In this document: positions 1-11,389 of the stretch, piece after piece
Position numbering within the stretch: position 1 is the stretch's first letter
How the letters are laid out: every line of letters begins with the position of its first letter
Assembly: GCA_034401795.1 (NCBI GenBank)
Contig: CM067373.1
Coordinates: 39,543,669 to 39,607,668 of the forward strand
DNA length: 64,000 bases
From: Chaetoderma sp. LZ-2023a
Lineage: Eukaryota > Mollusca > Caudofoveata > Chaetodermatida > Chaetodermatidae
Direction: 5' to 3'
Notes under the pieces: generated by a model
Told to the model about the DNA's origin: nothing
The model's database searches: none
Seen by the model: the letters and a program-made list of their open reading frames with translations, nothing else
Translations under genes and position numbers: made by a program

Positions 1-785
1 AATATAAAAGAAACCTGGAAACTGATTAAACCATTACTGAAAAAGAAAAAGCCAATACAGAAACATCGAGGTTTATTTACAATAATAAGGTGATAAATAA
101 CAAAAATGAAATAGCAGACAAATTTAATGAGTACTTTACTAACATTGGACCCAGCGTGTCAAAAAAATCAACTAAGCTCGAACATACATGTACATGACTA
201 TCTGACATGTAGCTATCAACACTCCATTTTCTTAATCCTACTTATAGTGAAGAAATTTACAAAATACTAATGCAAATTATCACAACTAAAAGTGCTGGCA
301 TTGATAATTTTAAATGGAAAATATTCAAACAATGTGTTGCAGAAATACTAACGCCACTGGATCATATTTGTAATCTATCACTAACACAGGGTATATTTCC
401 AACAAGACTAAAGGTTGCAGTGTTACACCTCTATACAAAGCCAAAGATGCATCTGACTTTACTAACTATAGGCCAGTCTCGGTACTTCCACTCTTCTCTA
501 AACTCCTGGAAAAGCGGTATCTCAGTAGGATTACCAATTACCTAAACAAAAACCCCATCTTATAACCGTCTCAGTATGGTTTCAGAGAAAAACACTCTAC
601 TATGCTTGCCATTGTGGATATGATTGAAAAATTATCTGTCTCCCTAGAGAATAATGAATATACTTTAGGTGTATTCCTGGACCATTCCAAAGCCTTCGAT
701 ACAATTGACCATTCGATTCTATTACAAAAGCTTGCATAATATGGAATATGGGACACTGCCTTGAATTGATACAGAGCTACCTGTC

Positions 786-1029
786 TTCTTCTTCTTCTTC
801 TTCTTTTCGTTCGCTGATCATACCGCCAGTCATGTAAGTGACTATCGACAAGATCATAAGCGTTAAGTGCGTGGATCCATGGTTTATTAGAGTGCGCCAT
901 GTGGCCTGGAACCTCTATCTTCAGGACTCGAGGTTTCTGTCAGGGTTACCTCACCCTTACCTCCTTTAGCCGCCTCGTACGACATGCAGAGGATATGGAA
1001 GGTGTATTCTAAGCCCCACCTACAGGGCA
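786..1029 (-). mobile_element. SINE inserted in the LINE, 15-bp target-site duplication
   Basis: A 244-bp unit is flanked by the perfect direct repeat ACAGAGCTACCTGTC at 771-785 and 1030-1044. Read on -, it starts TGCCCTGTAGGTGGGGC and ends CAGCGAACGAAAAGAAGAAG with a (GAA)n tail. A GGTTCCAGGCC block resembles a pol III B box. A second copy is at 25637-25868 and a 3' fragment at 63391-63451. The interior motif CGTACGAGGCGGCTAAA (CGTAAGAGGCGACTAAA in the second copy) resembles a domain shared by several metazoan SINEs; that link is from memory. Confidence 0.9.
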
Positions 1030-2069
1030 ACAGAGCTACCTGTCAAAAAGAAAACAATGTGTACAATTCAATGAAGTTATTTCAGAATATAAAGACGTAG
1101 TCTGTGGTGTACCCCAATGTTCAGTTCTTGCCCCCCCCCCCTCCCTACTGTTTCTCTTGTATATGAATGACATACCCAAAGTCTGTGACTATCTCTCTGT
1201 AATCCTCTTTGCAGATGATACAGATGCTTTCTGCAGCCATAAGGACATAGAAATTCTTTACAAACATGTTAATAATGAAATGGCAAAATTAATGGATTGG
1301 TTTAAAGTTAAAAAACTATCCTTAAATGTGAGTAAAACCAACTATATATTATTTACAAAATCTAAGTAATTAAAGGCCGCAGCTCTCCCAAAACTTTACA
1401 TCAACAACCAGATAATACATGAAGCCCAATATGCCACGTTTTAGGGGTCTATTTGGATAAAGCATATTGAAGTTGTAACATCCAAGGTAGCAAAAAGCAT
1501 TGCCATTATACACAGACTAAAACCCTATCCAACACCGAATATTATTAAAAATCTGTACTGCTCAATGATACTTCCTGACATCACTTACTGTAATGCTATC
1601 TGGACTAACACATCTGAAGCTAACTAAAAAACCTAAAATCACTACAAAAACAATCTATTACATTATTTGCACAAACAGCAGGTGGACAGGATATCTTTAA
1701 AGTAGAAAAAATTCTAAAACTCGAGGAGAATGGAAGGCACCAATTATACACAATTTTAAGAGACTTCCACAATGGCGGTATCTTTACAGTCAATACACAA
1801 ATACACTCTCACAACACAAGAACACAAAATCACCTGCACACAAGACACCATCAAACAAAAGCAGCACAGCAAAAACCCTCATATAGAGCAATACAATTAT
1901 GGAATAACACAGATACAAAGACATGCACAGACATTATTACTCTACAGTCATTTAAACAGAAGATACAAAATATGATTATAAAAACTACTAGGCTCTAAAA
2001 AACACCCAAACCCCACAAAAACACACAGACCACCGTGCCATTATCATACTTGCACACAGTCACCAGAAC

Positions 2070-2070
2070 A

Positions 2071-2127
<57 letters not shown>
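2070..2127. repeat. (AAT)n microsatellite in LINE 3' UTR
   Basis: Nineteen AAT units in a row. A comparable (ATT)n tract lies at the same relative place in the inverted LINE 3' end at 3232-3600, so the microsatellite seems to belong to this LINE family rather than having arisen independently here. Confidence 0.9.
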
Positions 2128-2589
2128 TGTTGTAATAGTGATCATCAGATTACTAATGCCTTTACCACCTTCAACACATAACACCACCAACAATATTGCC
2201 ATTGGTTACAACCACCATCAGCACCACATGACAAAAATAAGAAACTAAATTAACACTCAGACGATGTTATAATCTTAAGATGAATTTTAATTAACAAGAT
2301 AAGCACACCTCTCTATGTACCTGTAAATATGTTGTCTATCTGCCCCCATGCCCCATGCCTCTTGATTATGTCTTTTAGGACTAAGTTAATCCTGAGATAA
2401 TTATATCATATTTTAAAGTATAAATACTTCATGTATAATTTTTTTGTTCTATATAGGGGTCCACCGTCTATATAGGCTCTGCCTTTGGCGGACCACCTGT
2501 TGTGTAATTACAACTTTTACATTTTTATATCAAAATAAATGAATTTGAACTTGATTAGGAATCAACTACAGAAGGTGGTTCGTCTGAGG

Positions 2590-2979
2590 GCATCAATCAA
2601 TCAATCAATCAATCAATCATCATAGTGACGGACTTAAGCATGAAGCAGCTTGTGAGTCCCAAGTTTGAGTTATTGAGTTTGTTAAGTTTAATTAGTCGTA
2701 GTAATAAGTTATCTCGTTTAAATGTTTGTATAGTCTGGTTTTGAAAATATCTATGTTTTGGGCGAGGACAATGTTTTCAGGTAGCGAGTTCCAATGTGAG
2801 ATTACTCGTTGTGAGAAGAAATATTTTCTAGTATTGTTGCAACAAAAATTGGTTTGAATCTTGAGTTTGTGACCACGCGTTGTCATGTGTGCCGTGTGAT
2901 TATTAGTGAAGAATTGATCTGCGTCTGTATTGTACACCCTGTGTATAATTTTGTATGATTCAATCAGAAACCACCCCAC
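2590..2979 (-). pseudogene. LINE C-terminal fragment (CR1/L2-like) with (GATT)n tail
   Basis: On the minus strand a 95-residue open frame carries the R-G-H-K-L-K-I and F-F-S-Q-R-V-I-S-H-W-N-S-L-P blocks, then a K-T-R-L segment. This arrangement is typical of the region after the RT domain in CR1/L2-group LINEs. The frame closes near 2692 and is followed by a short UTR ending in an (ATTG)n-type tail at about 2594-2618. The 5' part is missing. It is a different family from the LINE at 1-2552. Confidence 0.75.
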
Positions 2980-3231
2980 CCCCTGAATCTTCTATTTTTC
3001 ATTGACATGAGCCTAAGTGAGCTTAATCTGTCTCTGAAGATTAGATGTTTGAGGGTAGGGGTAAGTTTTGTTGCTGAACACTTTCTATTGTTCTTGATTG
3101 CCTTAATAAGTGAGATGACCAACCTGAGTTGCAATATTCTACAATGGACCCGACCAAAGACTTATAAATTAAGATGAAGTTGTTTTGATCCATGTGGGTA
3201 AAGGTTCACTTAATAACGGCTAGTGTAGATC

Positions 3232-3543
3232 CAAGATTCAAGATTATTTATTTTCGTATTTAGTCGTCAGTGTTAGAGATTACAACAGGCAGTCCACCAA
3301 AGGCAAGCCTATGAAGTGGTGGACCCCTAACATATAAACATTAATTGCACAATATATTATGACATATATAATAGGATGTAACATAAACAAACATATATTA
3401 CGTGATACTATATGAACAGTAGGTACATACATGTAGGATACAACAGTAAAACAGGACAATTACATTCATGAACATAAAGGGATGGAGGGTAGGAGAGGGA
3501 GGGTGGGGCGGGGGCGGGGGAGCTCATCTATTTTATATTACCA

Positions 3544-3588
<45 letters not shown>

Positions 3589-3600
3589 TCCTATACAGTT
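3232..3600 (-). mobile_element. Inverted 3' end of the same LINE family as 1-2552
   Basis: The reverse complement contains the GGGGTCCACC and GGCTTGCCTTTGGTGGAC blocks also found at 2455-2500, and an (AAT)n tract at 3545-3587. It is a 5'-truncated copy in opposite orientation. G-rich low-complexity sequence lies at 3482-3522. Confidence 0.75.
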
Positions 3601-3947
3601 TTACATTTGATGTTCTGTTCCGGCGTACTGTTTGCTTTTGATACGATTTTGTTAATGTGTGAATCAAAAGAAAGTATGTTGGATATGTAGATTCCTAGGT
3701 CCCTTTCAGCAACTTACTGAGAAATATTTAGGCGCGTGTCAGCGTCAACCATACAGGACTGCGTTTTTTGGATTATTAGGGCCAATTTAATATGCGGTCT
3801 GACAGACGGGATTTACTCAACACAACAAGAAAAAATAAAATATAGCAGATATTCATGTCGTTACCTTTCGATAGTCATATTATACTGCATAGTTTCTATA
3901 TTATAAGCCGTGTGTTAATATGAATGACATCATAATTATTTAGTTCA
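3601..3947 (+). other. Presumed TRMT5 upstream region
   Basis: A/T-rich sequence between LINE debris and the TRMT5 start codon. It should contain the promoter and 5' UTR, but no TATA box at a convincing distance or other clear core element was seen. A CpG-dense island is absent. Confidence 0.4.
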
Positions 3948-4764
3948 ATGATTTCTAGAATAAGTAAATTCGAGTTTTTACCTTGGCGTTACCTGTTTTC
4001 GTTTCGCAACAGAATTCATGTCTCGCAAGAAAGATTCATCAGATCCTCTAACGAGATATCGAAACTGTCTAGTCAGTCTTACTCACGTGTGCACCAATTA
4101 ACAAGGCTATTGACGGGTCCAAATGAGGTTTCTGGAAAACTAATTAAAAGATCATCTGAGCTACCACTTTATATTAATTATAAAGTATTGTCAACTAGTC
4201 GGCACATTAATAAACGCAGCAATTTGATTTTCTTTAGAACTGTCATTTCAAAACTGCAGAAATATCTCAAAATGGATATCTACAAAAGCACAATACTTTC
4301 TCCACCTGCTGCTGTTAGAGGGATGACAGTACTTGACAGGTCAATATTTGTGAAGAAAGTACGCATACCTGCGGTTAAGGTTCCCGTTCAGAATATTAGT
4401 AAATTGAAAAAAGCTATGGACAAATGTCTGTTGAAATCCTTCATTAGGGTGAAGCCAGTTGTTGACCTAGCTGATGACGATCCACAAAGGGGTGACTACA
4501 AACTCTTTCTGTTAGATGCAGAAAAATATCCCACATTTGACAGCCTTGATGGATCAATTATTGAGCGTCTGAAAGCACATGGTATAGATCTGTCAAGCGT
4601 GCACTATTATGATCTAGATGTAAGCTATGAGAACTGGTCAGTTAGTGATGTTATGCGAGCGGTGTTGCCTGAGAAATATAGTAATGTCTCCAGCTTTTGT
4701 GTTATTGGTCACATTGCACACCTGAACCTAAAAGATGAAGTCCTGCAATACAAAAATCTTATAG
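3948..4764 (+). CDS. TRMT5: TRMT5 exon 1: tRNA (guanine-37-N1)-methyltransferase, N-terminal part
   Basis: TRMT5 methylates G37 of tRNAs next to the anticodon, using S-adenosylmethionine, and prevents +1 frameshifting. It acts in mitochondria and nucleus/cytosol in animals. This exon encodes 272 residues. The first ~50 are rich in R, K, S and hydrophobic residues with few acids, consistent with a mitochondrial presequence. The conserved region begins near M107 (4266) with P-P-A-A-V-R-G-M-T-V-L-D-R-S, and later has R-A-V-L-P-E and I-G-H-I-A-H-L-N-L. A shorter start at M107 would give a non-mitochondrial form; the first ATG was chosen because the extension is open and looks like a presequence. 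The exon ends at the donor ATAG|GTAATT in phase 1. Confidence 0.93.
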
Positions 4765-5327
4765 GTAATTTTATTTAACTACCTGTATGTGATATCCTTT
4801 AGGATTAAATGTAATATGAAAATACCCATTGCCATTGGGGACATTATTTATTGTTTAAATCAGGAGGCGAAATAAGGCCTTTTCACATGCACAATGCAGG
4901 TAAAAATGGCTGGTGCAGGTAAATTTATGATCCTGGCGCACCGGGTACAAGCACATTTCTGGCTGATATGCTATAATGTAAATCAAGAGATATTTTTCCA
5001 TGCTTTTAAAATCCTGTGTGTATGTAGAACATATTTCTTATTTCTACCCCTGACTTTTAAATAGAATGAATTTGTATATCATGCCAAAATGTTTTAAACA
5101 TGTTGCAGTCAATGCACATTAAAGCTAATTTACTATCATGCTTGGAGGACATCATGGACAATCTGAATCCCAATATTCTACACAGTACTTAGATCTGTTG
5201 TCACCTATCAGTGATAACTCCAGCACTGTGGCAGCTCTTTTGTGTGCCATATAATTGCACCAAAGACGTTCTAAAATTTACAGCATGATATTGTGGCGTT
5301 CCTGTCTGTTGATTTAATACAAACTAG
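4765..5327. other. TRMT5 intron 1, left part: nothing recognised
   Basis: Intronic sequence after the exon 1 donor. No coding potential, tandem repeat or transposon terminus was recognised here. The whole intron runs 4765-12689 and is mostly transposon-derived further right. Confidence 0.5.
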
Positions 5328-5469
5328 AATGTGCAGTCGATGGCGCATCATCACAAATCCCAACACGGGCCAATTTATTCTAATTTTTGACACCTTGTTG
5401 CAAATATGTTGTAGGCGTATAATATCTCATTGTTAATTCAATAATTACCTCGCACAATAGGAATGAAAT
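5328..5469 (+). repeat. Left arm of a ~142-bp inverted repeat (partner 11002-11145)
   Basis: The block including ACAAATCCCAACAC, TCTAATTTTTGACACCTTGT and CAAATATGTTGTAGGCG recurs as reverse complement at 11002-11145, with small differences. The arms are 5.5 kb apart and enclose the hAT element. They may be terminal inverted repeats of an older DNA transposon, or two opposed copies of one repeat. Confidence 0.8.
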
Positions 5470-6044
5470 TTGACGTGGTCTGGCTTCCAGACAATGTTGG
5501 ATCTGCTGTATATGGGTGTCCTACTAGAAACAGCAGAAGTACATCGGAGAGCCTTAATGTTTTTCCGGAACATCATCTTCGACCAGACATGAAGGGAATT
5601 TGATCTGATGTTGTGGAACCTATCAGTCAAGACAGCAGGTGACAACAGCTGGTTTTCTTGGATAGCGAGGATGTAGTGGAAATGTCATGCAGTGGTCTGT
5701 GGATCTGGGGGTCGATCCACCCTCATTCCGGACGACATATCGCTCAAAACAAGGCAGGGTTGGGTTTTGGACAGTCCAAAACTAACTTTGAGCAGACATT
5801 GTCCAAAACCTGTCTAAAACCTGTCTTAAATGGTTTAAACCAGTCCAAAACTGTCCAAAATTGTCCAAAACTATGTTGGACATATCACCATACTCTTATG
5901 CATCATAATCCTATTAAAAAATAACAAGAAATCAGAGATTGCATCAAAAGCACTATATTAAACAAACCCATTTATTATATGAGTTATTATTACATTTTTA
6001 TCAAATACATACAAATAAAACTTAAAAGGCTTAATTAGGTTTAA

Positions 6045-7571
6045 TTAGTAGTCCAAATCAGACAGCCCTCTCAACATCCTGTAGCAAAACACTAGCTTTG
6101 ACACTTTCTCTACTCCAAGCCTATTACGGATTTTAGTGTGGATATAGCTAAAATTGCTAAAAATTCTCTCAATCGATGCTGATGATGCTGGTGCTTCAAG
6201 CAGCTGAATAGCCATATCAATAAAATCACCTGGCACACCTAGTGTTTTCAAGGCCTTCCACCATGTCACTGAAGGCACTTGAACTGCAGCATCACGGAAA
6301 TATGATGCAGGAAATGGGCTGCTTTTAGCCTGGTATGCAATAAATGTTGCTATAAAGCTATGGTTTTTAGCTATTATCCAATTGTTCACTTCTTCAAACT
6401 GTTTTGCTACCAGCATCTCGCCCTGAAACTTTGGATGTGATGTGTATGCGACAAGATGCTCTGGCAGGATTGCCTTGCTGAAACGTGCTAACAGAGTTTT
6501 CTTGTGTGGTTCTAGCAGAGTGTTGTTTAGTAATTCAAGCCAAACATGGCATGCATCGGCTAGTGTTGATGTGTCACTCTGACATGTGTCAATTGCTATT
6601 GAAATTGGCCGAAGTTGTTCGGCTAAGTCTCTTGCATTTCTAAACAGGTTAAAGTCCATTATCTTCTTGACAATAGAATTATCTATTTCTCCTTAATGGT
6701 CTTGTACAATTTTCATGAAATGTGGACGGTTGTGAATGAAGGAGTCAATACACACGAGTTGACTCTTCCATCTAGTGTCACAAGGAAGCTGTGGCTTAAC
6801 ACTACCAATACATTCCGAGAGCCAGGATAGTGGCTTGTGGTGATTCCTGAAATATTTTTGAATCTCAACTACATGCTTAATTAGCGTATCCGGTGTTATG
6901 TCTTGCCCTAGTAAGTTTAGCCAGTGTGCAGAACAGCCATAGACAATAAGATCATTGTCATCAGCCTTCAAACCATCACACATTTTTTCCATGTTCTTTG
7001 CATTATTTGTGACAATGCTCTTAACTGTACAGTTGTATTTTGTCTTAGCATATTGTATTGTCTCTTGACACTTCACCTTACAGTTTTCAGCAGTTTTAGT
7101 CATAGAACCAGTGTCAAAGCTGTTTAGGAAGAAGCTCTTTCCTTCTACTTGCAAGCAGGATGCTATGATAGGTTCATTGTGAATGTTACTCCACCCATCC
7201 TCCACTAATGTTGCTGTCTTGCCATCAAGAATCACCTTCATATCCTCTGTCACCTGATCATGCACAGCATCTAGAAGCTTTCCACCAATCAGTTTACGTG
7301 AAGGGGGTTTATATCCTGGGCGTAGCATACTAACAACTTTTATGAACTGCGGATGTTCAGCCATTGAAAATGGAAGGTTACAAGCATAAAACAACCTCGC
7401 GACTTCTATATCTATTGCTGACTTCATCGCTGAGGTGGTAGTGATACAATGTCGGCTCAGATCGGGTTGAATTGAGAATTGAACTGGACAGGTTGGTGAG
7501 GGTGGTGCTGATTGTGATGGCAATTCTTCTCTTAGTCGCTTTGTGCATGGTGCAGCTGATAGTTTGTCCAG
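6045..7571 (-). pseudogene. hAT transposase main exon (DUF659 and dimerisation domain), one premature stop
   Basis: Read on -, the exon opens after the acceptor TTTGTTTCAG|CTGGAC. It encodes a DUF659-like catalytic region (T-L-V-E-D-G-W-S-N, S-I-V-T-N-N-A-K-N-M, Y-G-C-S-A-H-W-L-N-L, P-C-D-T-R-W-K-S) and then the hAT C-terminal dimerisation region (A-P-A-S-S-A-S-I-E-R-I-F-S-N-F). The frame is continuous except for a single TAA at about 6690-6692, between Q-D-H and G-E-I-D. One substitution therefore separates this copy from an open frame. Upstream, the BED finger lies on the exon at 8670-8960. Function is inferred from family membership. Confidence 0.9.
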
Positions 7572-8669
7572 CTGAAACAAAGAAAAGGGATATTACATGT
7601 GCTATATAAGCCAAATGTAGATATACACCCTACCTGGTCCAAGCCATTTGGGGACAAGATATGATAATCTTTTTAAAAATTTACATTGAAATGACTGGCA
7701 TTGTAACAAAATCAGTCCTATGTTGAATTTTCAAAAGTAATTAATTTTATGTCATAATTCAATACATTTAAAATTTGGAATGGATAGAGTTAAAGATAGA
7801 CCACCCTTCTGTCAAATAAATGCATGTTTTTATTTATTTTCAAAACTTTGGGACTTGCTGAATATTAGTTTGACTGTTTGCATCAGTCTATCTGAAGGGT
7901 GTTAGTGTGCTATGCCAAATTGTTTCCATAATATTACTGTAGTAAAGCTATTCAGGCAAGAGTATTTCTGAAAACCCTGGGTTGCAGAAAGTATAGGGTT
8001 AAGCAGATCATTGTGTGTTATTTCTAATCTTAAGCCAGCGCCCTCACAGGCCAATTATCACACCTATACCATTGAATTGTAAAGAGGCTCAGCATGTGAT
8101 TGTGGTTATCAGAGATTATCAGACCTGGCTCTATTACTAGCATGGCAAAGAGAATAATTAACTCAGGTATCTGAACTAAAGGTGAGACATCCTGTTGATA
8201 ACCCCTATGCGGCCAAGACAATTACAGTGAATAGTAACCGTACCTACATTGTACATTATGACTTTTAAACACAACTTAGCACAAATTTGTGAAATTTTTT
8301 CACTAAAATGACTGGCTTAGTAAAAGCGGCAGTCATTTCACGAGTAAATTTGTTTTCCAGTCAAATTAGTTTCAAAATATTCTGCAGTTTTCCCGCATAG
8401 TGTCCTTGAAAATGATAGCTGAGGAATTCATCGGTGAAAGGGTTAAGGCATGTATTAGATATATTGGCCTCCTAGCACTCCAATGTCAACAAAAAACATT
8501 TTTCAAATAAAATTAAAAGATAGTGTTTTTTTATTTTCAACAAATTTGTCATCGCCCAACAAAATTGTTGAAAAATGAAAACCAGTTTCCTTGGTATAGT
8601 CACAATAAAATATAGAATTTTTAATTATTGACATTAGAGGGCAAGGGGTTAAGCATTAATTTTATTTAC

Positions 8670-8960
8670 CTTCAAAATCCTGATGTCTTTGCTGATATGT
8701 GTGTCTGCACTGTCTGTATCAGCCTGTTCAACAGGACTTTCAGTAGACTTCTCATGCTTCTCATAGTGTATTTTCATCCTTGCTACGTTGTTGACAACTG
8801 TGTACTCACACTCTCTACACTTAGCCATTTGTTTGCCATTAATCTTAACTTCCAAAAAGTGCTTCCAAATTGGATCCTTAGGCCTACCACCTTTGAAATA
8901 CATATTAACTATTTCAAATACCATCAACACATAAATATTCAGGACAACAGAAGAATTCAA
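8670..8960 (-). CDS. hAT transposase first exon: BED-type zinc finger
   Basis: The minus-strand frame has D-P-I-W-K-H-F, then C-R-E-C, then H-Y-E-K-H, the aromatic-C-C-H-H layout of a BED finger. It is a DNA-binding module normal at the N terminus of hAT transposases. The frame ends D-I-R-I-L-K at the donor AAG|GTAAAT (intron starts 8669 reading leftwards) and joins L-D-K-L in phase at 7571. The start is uncertain: the first ATG is at 8960, but M-Y-F-K-G-G-R-P-K (8907) or an unseen upstream exon is also possible. The ~1.1-kb intron carries sequence resembling the window's MITEs. Confidence 0.8.
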
Positions 8961-9975
8961 AGATTAATGTAGCACAAGGATATCTTTTTACTAATTGTCT
9001 AATTGATATCTAGCATTAACTGAGGATAGATGAAAACATGAAGAATCTAATTTTTATTCTATCAGCTTAATGCCTTAATCCCAAATTTGCATAAGATCTT
9101 ATGTAAACATAGCTAATGTGTGTACTGAGTAGTGCATTCTAAAATAGCCTTAGAGAGCAAGGGTCATCAGTTAATTGTTGAAACAACATCTTAGCAGACT
9201 ATATTTTCTCTGAGTTTAAGATTCTTCCATAGGCCATGAACATTTTGCAAGAAATAGATTTAGACACAGAGACAGTTCTCAATAATATAAACATCTAGCT
9301 GTACATAGGTAGTCTAATATGTTTACATTATTGATTAAATAGGGTTTCTGTGGGTTTAACACAACTGGTCGAAATATACAGAGTTAAAACATTTAAGACA
9401 AACAAAAGTTGAAAAAAATTAACCCATGGATTATAGAAAGAAGCAAATAAGACTCCTAATTTATTGAAATCATATGTGTCCTTTTAGATTATTATTATTA
9501 TTATATAGCAATAAAGTATCCAAAAATACATGTAGATAACCATCCATCAATATGTACATGTACCTGTATGGATGGATCTTCATTCCAATTAATTCCAATT
9601 GGTGTCTAAATGCTATATAGTTGTTTTAATAAAATTACATTTCAGAAAAATATTTTTTATACCAATATTTTAGGTTTTGGACAGTTTTGGACAATTTAAG
9701 GTGTCCAAAACCTATTTTGGGCAGACGGTTTAAACCATGGTTTAAACCGCGGTTTAAACCACTAGTGTCCAAAACTTGCCAACCCTGAAACAAGGCGATG
9801 TCTGTTGAAGTTTCACCTCCAGAATTATATCTGTATTCAGTGGTACCAGCTAAATCACAACCTTGAGACAATGTAGGATCCTTATCTATCTTTATTAATC
9901 ATTCTAAACAAGATCTTCATTCCAGTTTTACAATTTAAGATGAATTATTCTCATTAATCAAATATATATTATATA

Positions 9976-10427
9976 ATGCAGAGCTCTAGATAAGCTTTTC
10001 AATAATTGGGTGATTCACTCTTAGAAATTTTGTAAATTGTTTTTTGGGAAATTAATTGGTTTTTAAAAATTAAGTTATTATACATTATTAGCAATAAAAC
10101 TGAAATTAATTGGGTGATTGGCCATTTCGGCACTCATGATGTTAAAAATTAATTGGGTGATTGGCTATTTCGGCACTCATGATGTTAAAAATTAATTGGG
10201 TGATTGGCCATTTCGGCACTCATGATGTTAAAAATTAATTGGGTGATTGGCCATTTCGGCACTCATGATGTTAAAAATTAATTGGGTGATTGGCCATTTC
10301 GGCACTCATGATGTTAAAAATTAATTGGGTGATTGGCTATTTCGGCACTCATGATGTTAAAAATTAATTGGGTGATTGGCCATTTTTATTGGGTGAAAAC
10401 GCAAAAACCCTGCTTATCTAGAGCTAT
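9976..10427. mobile_element. MITE/HINE-like element: short TIRs around a 43-bp tandem repeat
   Basis: The ends are GAGCTCTAGATAAGC on the left and GCTTATCTAGAGCT on the right. The middle consists of about seven near-identical 43-bp units (TTAATTGGGTGATTGGCCAT...) at 10085-10380. The right part, TTATTGGGTGAAAACGCAAA followed by CCCTGCTTATCTAGAGC, recurs inverted at 60985-61025. Short inverted ends plus a central minisatellite resemble Helentron-associated non-autonomous elements known from molluscs; this class call is inference. Confidence 0.7.
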
Positions 10428-11001
10428 GATATAATGTTTAAAGTTTCCTCTTTCTCATTTAATTGATTTCCTAAGCAAATGTCTTATATTACTTTTACTT
10501 AATTCTTATCAATATTATATTTAAGAATTCAGCACAATTCATTATTCAGCACGAGACCTCATGAAAGACTATTTCTTTTAAACAAATATTTCTGAATCTC
10601 ATAATTTCTAAGTCCAAAACCTATAACGAGAGTAACATGTGATTCCAAGAATGACCAAAAACGGAATGCCCAATGTGCTGCAGGCTTTTACCATTTATAA
10701 AGGTTTCTGGACCTTCACGTGACCATTAATGTATTCCGAACACGTTTTCAATGAATTCTGCCGATGTCATAATTAGATCCAGCCTAGATCATAATTTATT
10801 AGCTCACCTGGCCAGAATGGACCAGAGATTTCACACGTTAACGGGAGTTTGAGACTTTGAGTCAGGGAAGGTAGATCGCATTGATCATAACCCTTCCTGT
10901 TATCAAATGGGTACCCATTTTACTTCATTATTCGGATCGAATGTAAAGTGGAATACTCAGTTACCATTTTAATGTGTCAAACCAAAATATGAAGTTTCAG
11001 T
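10428..11001. other. Intron 1 sequence without recognised content
   Basis: A/T-rich intronic sequence between the 43-bp-repeat element and the right inverted-repeat arm. A weak similarity to the AGCTCACCTGG terminus occurs near 10800, probably a scrap of the CCAGGTGAGC family. No gene seen. Confidence 0.4.
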
Positions 11002-11145
11002 ATTTCATTCCTTACTATTGTGCATGGTAATTATTGAAGTAACAATGAGATATGCGCCTACAACATATTTGCGACAAGGTGTCAAAAATTAGAATAATTA
11101 GCCAATGTGTTGGGATTTGTCATGGCATGCCATTGACTGCACATT
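11002..11145 (-). repeat. Right arm of the ~142-bp inverted repeat (partner 5328-5469)
   Basis: Reverse complement of 5328-5469. It includes GCGCCTACAACATATTTGCG and GGTGTCAAAAATTAGAATAA. See the left arm for interpretation. Confidence 0.8.
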
Positions 11146-11389
11146 GCCCCCCCATGGACTCCTTCCTACGTCGATGGATAAAGTTCTTGTGTGCCATTAA
11201 ATGTACACGCTTTTTCATGAGATATGAGATGCCTGTTCAATTTACCCACCATGCAATGCTACCCAGCATACAAATCCATGACCCCATATCTTTGTAACTA
11301 TTGGACGCTAGGCTTGCGCAATTATTCGATTAATAGTGATTATTCTTTGAAATATGATCATAGACGATTACAAAACTAAATAGTTGTTT

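Larger units (their letters stand above)
1..2552 (+). mobile_element. Degenerate LINE (non-LTR retrotransposon), RT remnant and 3' UTR
   Basis: Broken frames on the + strand carry reverse-transcriptase motifs: an S-A-G-I-D-N-F block near 290, N-Y-R-P-V-S-V-L-P near 465, the [11 protein letters not shown] block near 680-715, and the F-A-D-D-T catalytic block near 1208-1222. Stops and frameshifts separate them, so it is dead. The clade looks CR1/Jockey-like, with a 3' end near 2552 of A/T-rich AAATAAATGAATTTGAAC type. A SINE has inserted at 786-1029 and an (AAT)n tract lies in the 3' UTR. The 5' end is outside the window. Clade assignment is inferred from motif style only. Confidence 0.85.
5755..9787 (-). 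mobile_element. hAT DNA transposon with TIRs and 8-bp TSD
   Basis: The termini are CAGGGTTGGGTTTTGGACA on the left and the complement of CAGGGTTGGCAAGTTTTGGACA on the right. Both are bounded by the 8-bp direct repeat AAACAAGG at 5747-5754 and 9788-9795. CAGGG-type ends with 8-bp duplications are hallmarks of hAT elements. Several TCCAAAAC and GTTTAAACC motifs lie just inside each end, as expected for subterminal transposase-binding repeats. It encodes a two-exon transposase on the minus strand, and its length is 4,033 bp. Confidence 0.95.

Noticed and set aside
5658..5924. 88-codon frame over the hAT left end
   Set aside because: It spans the TSD and terminal repeats; the repeated S-K-T-type residues come from the TCCAAAAC motifs.
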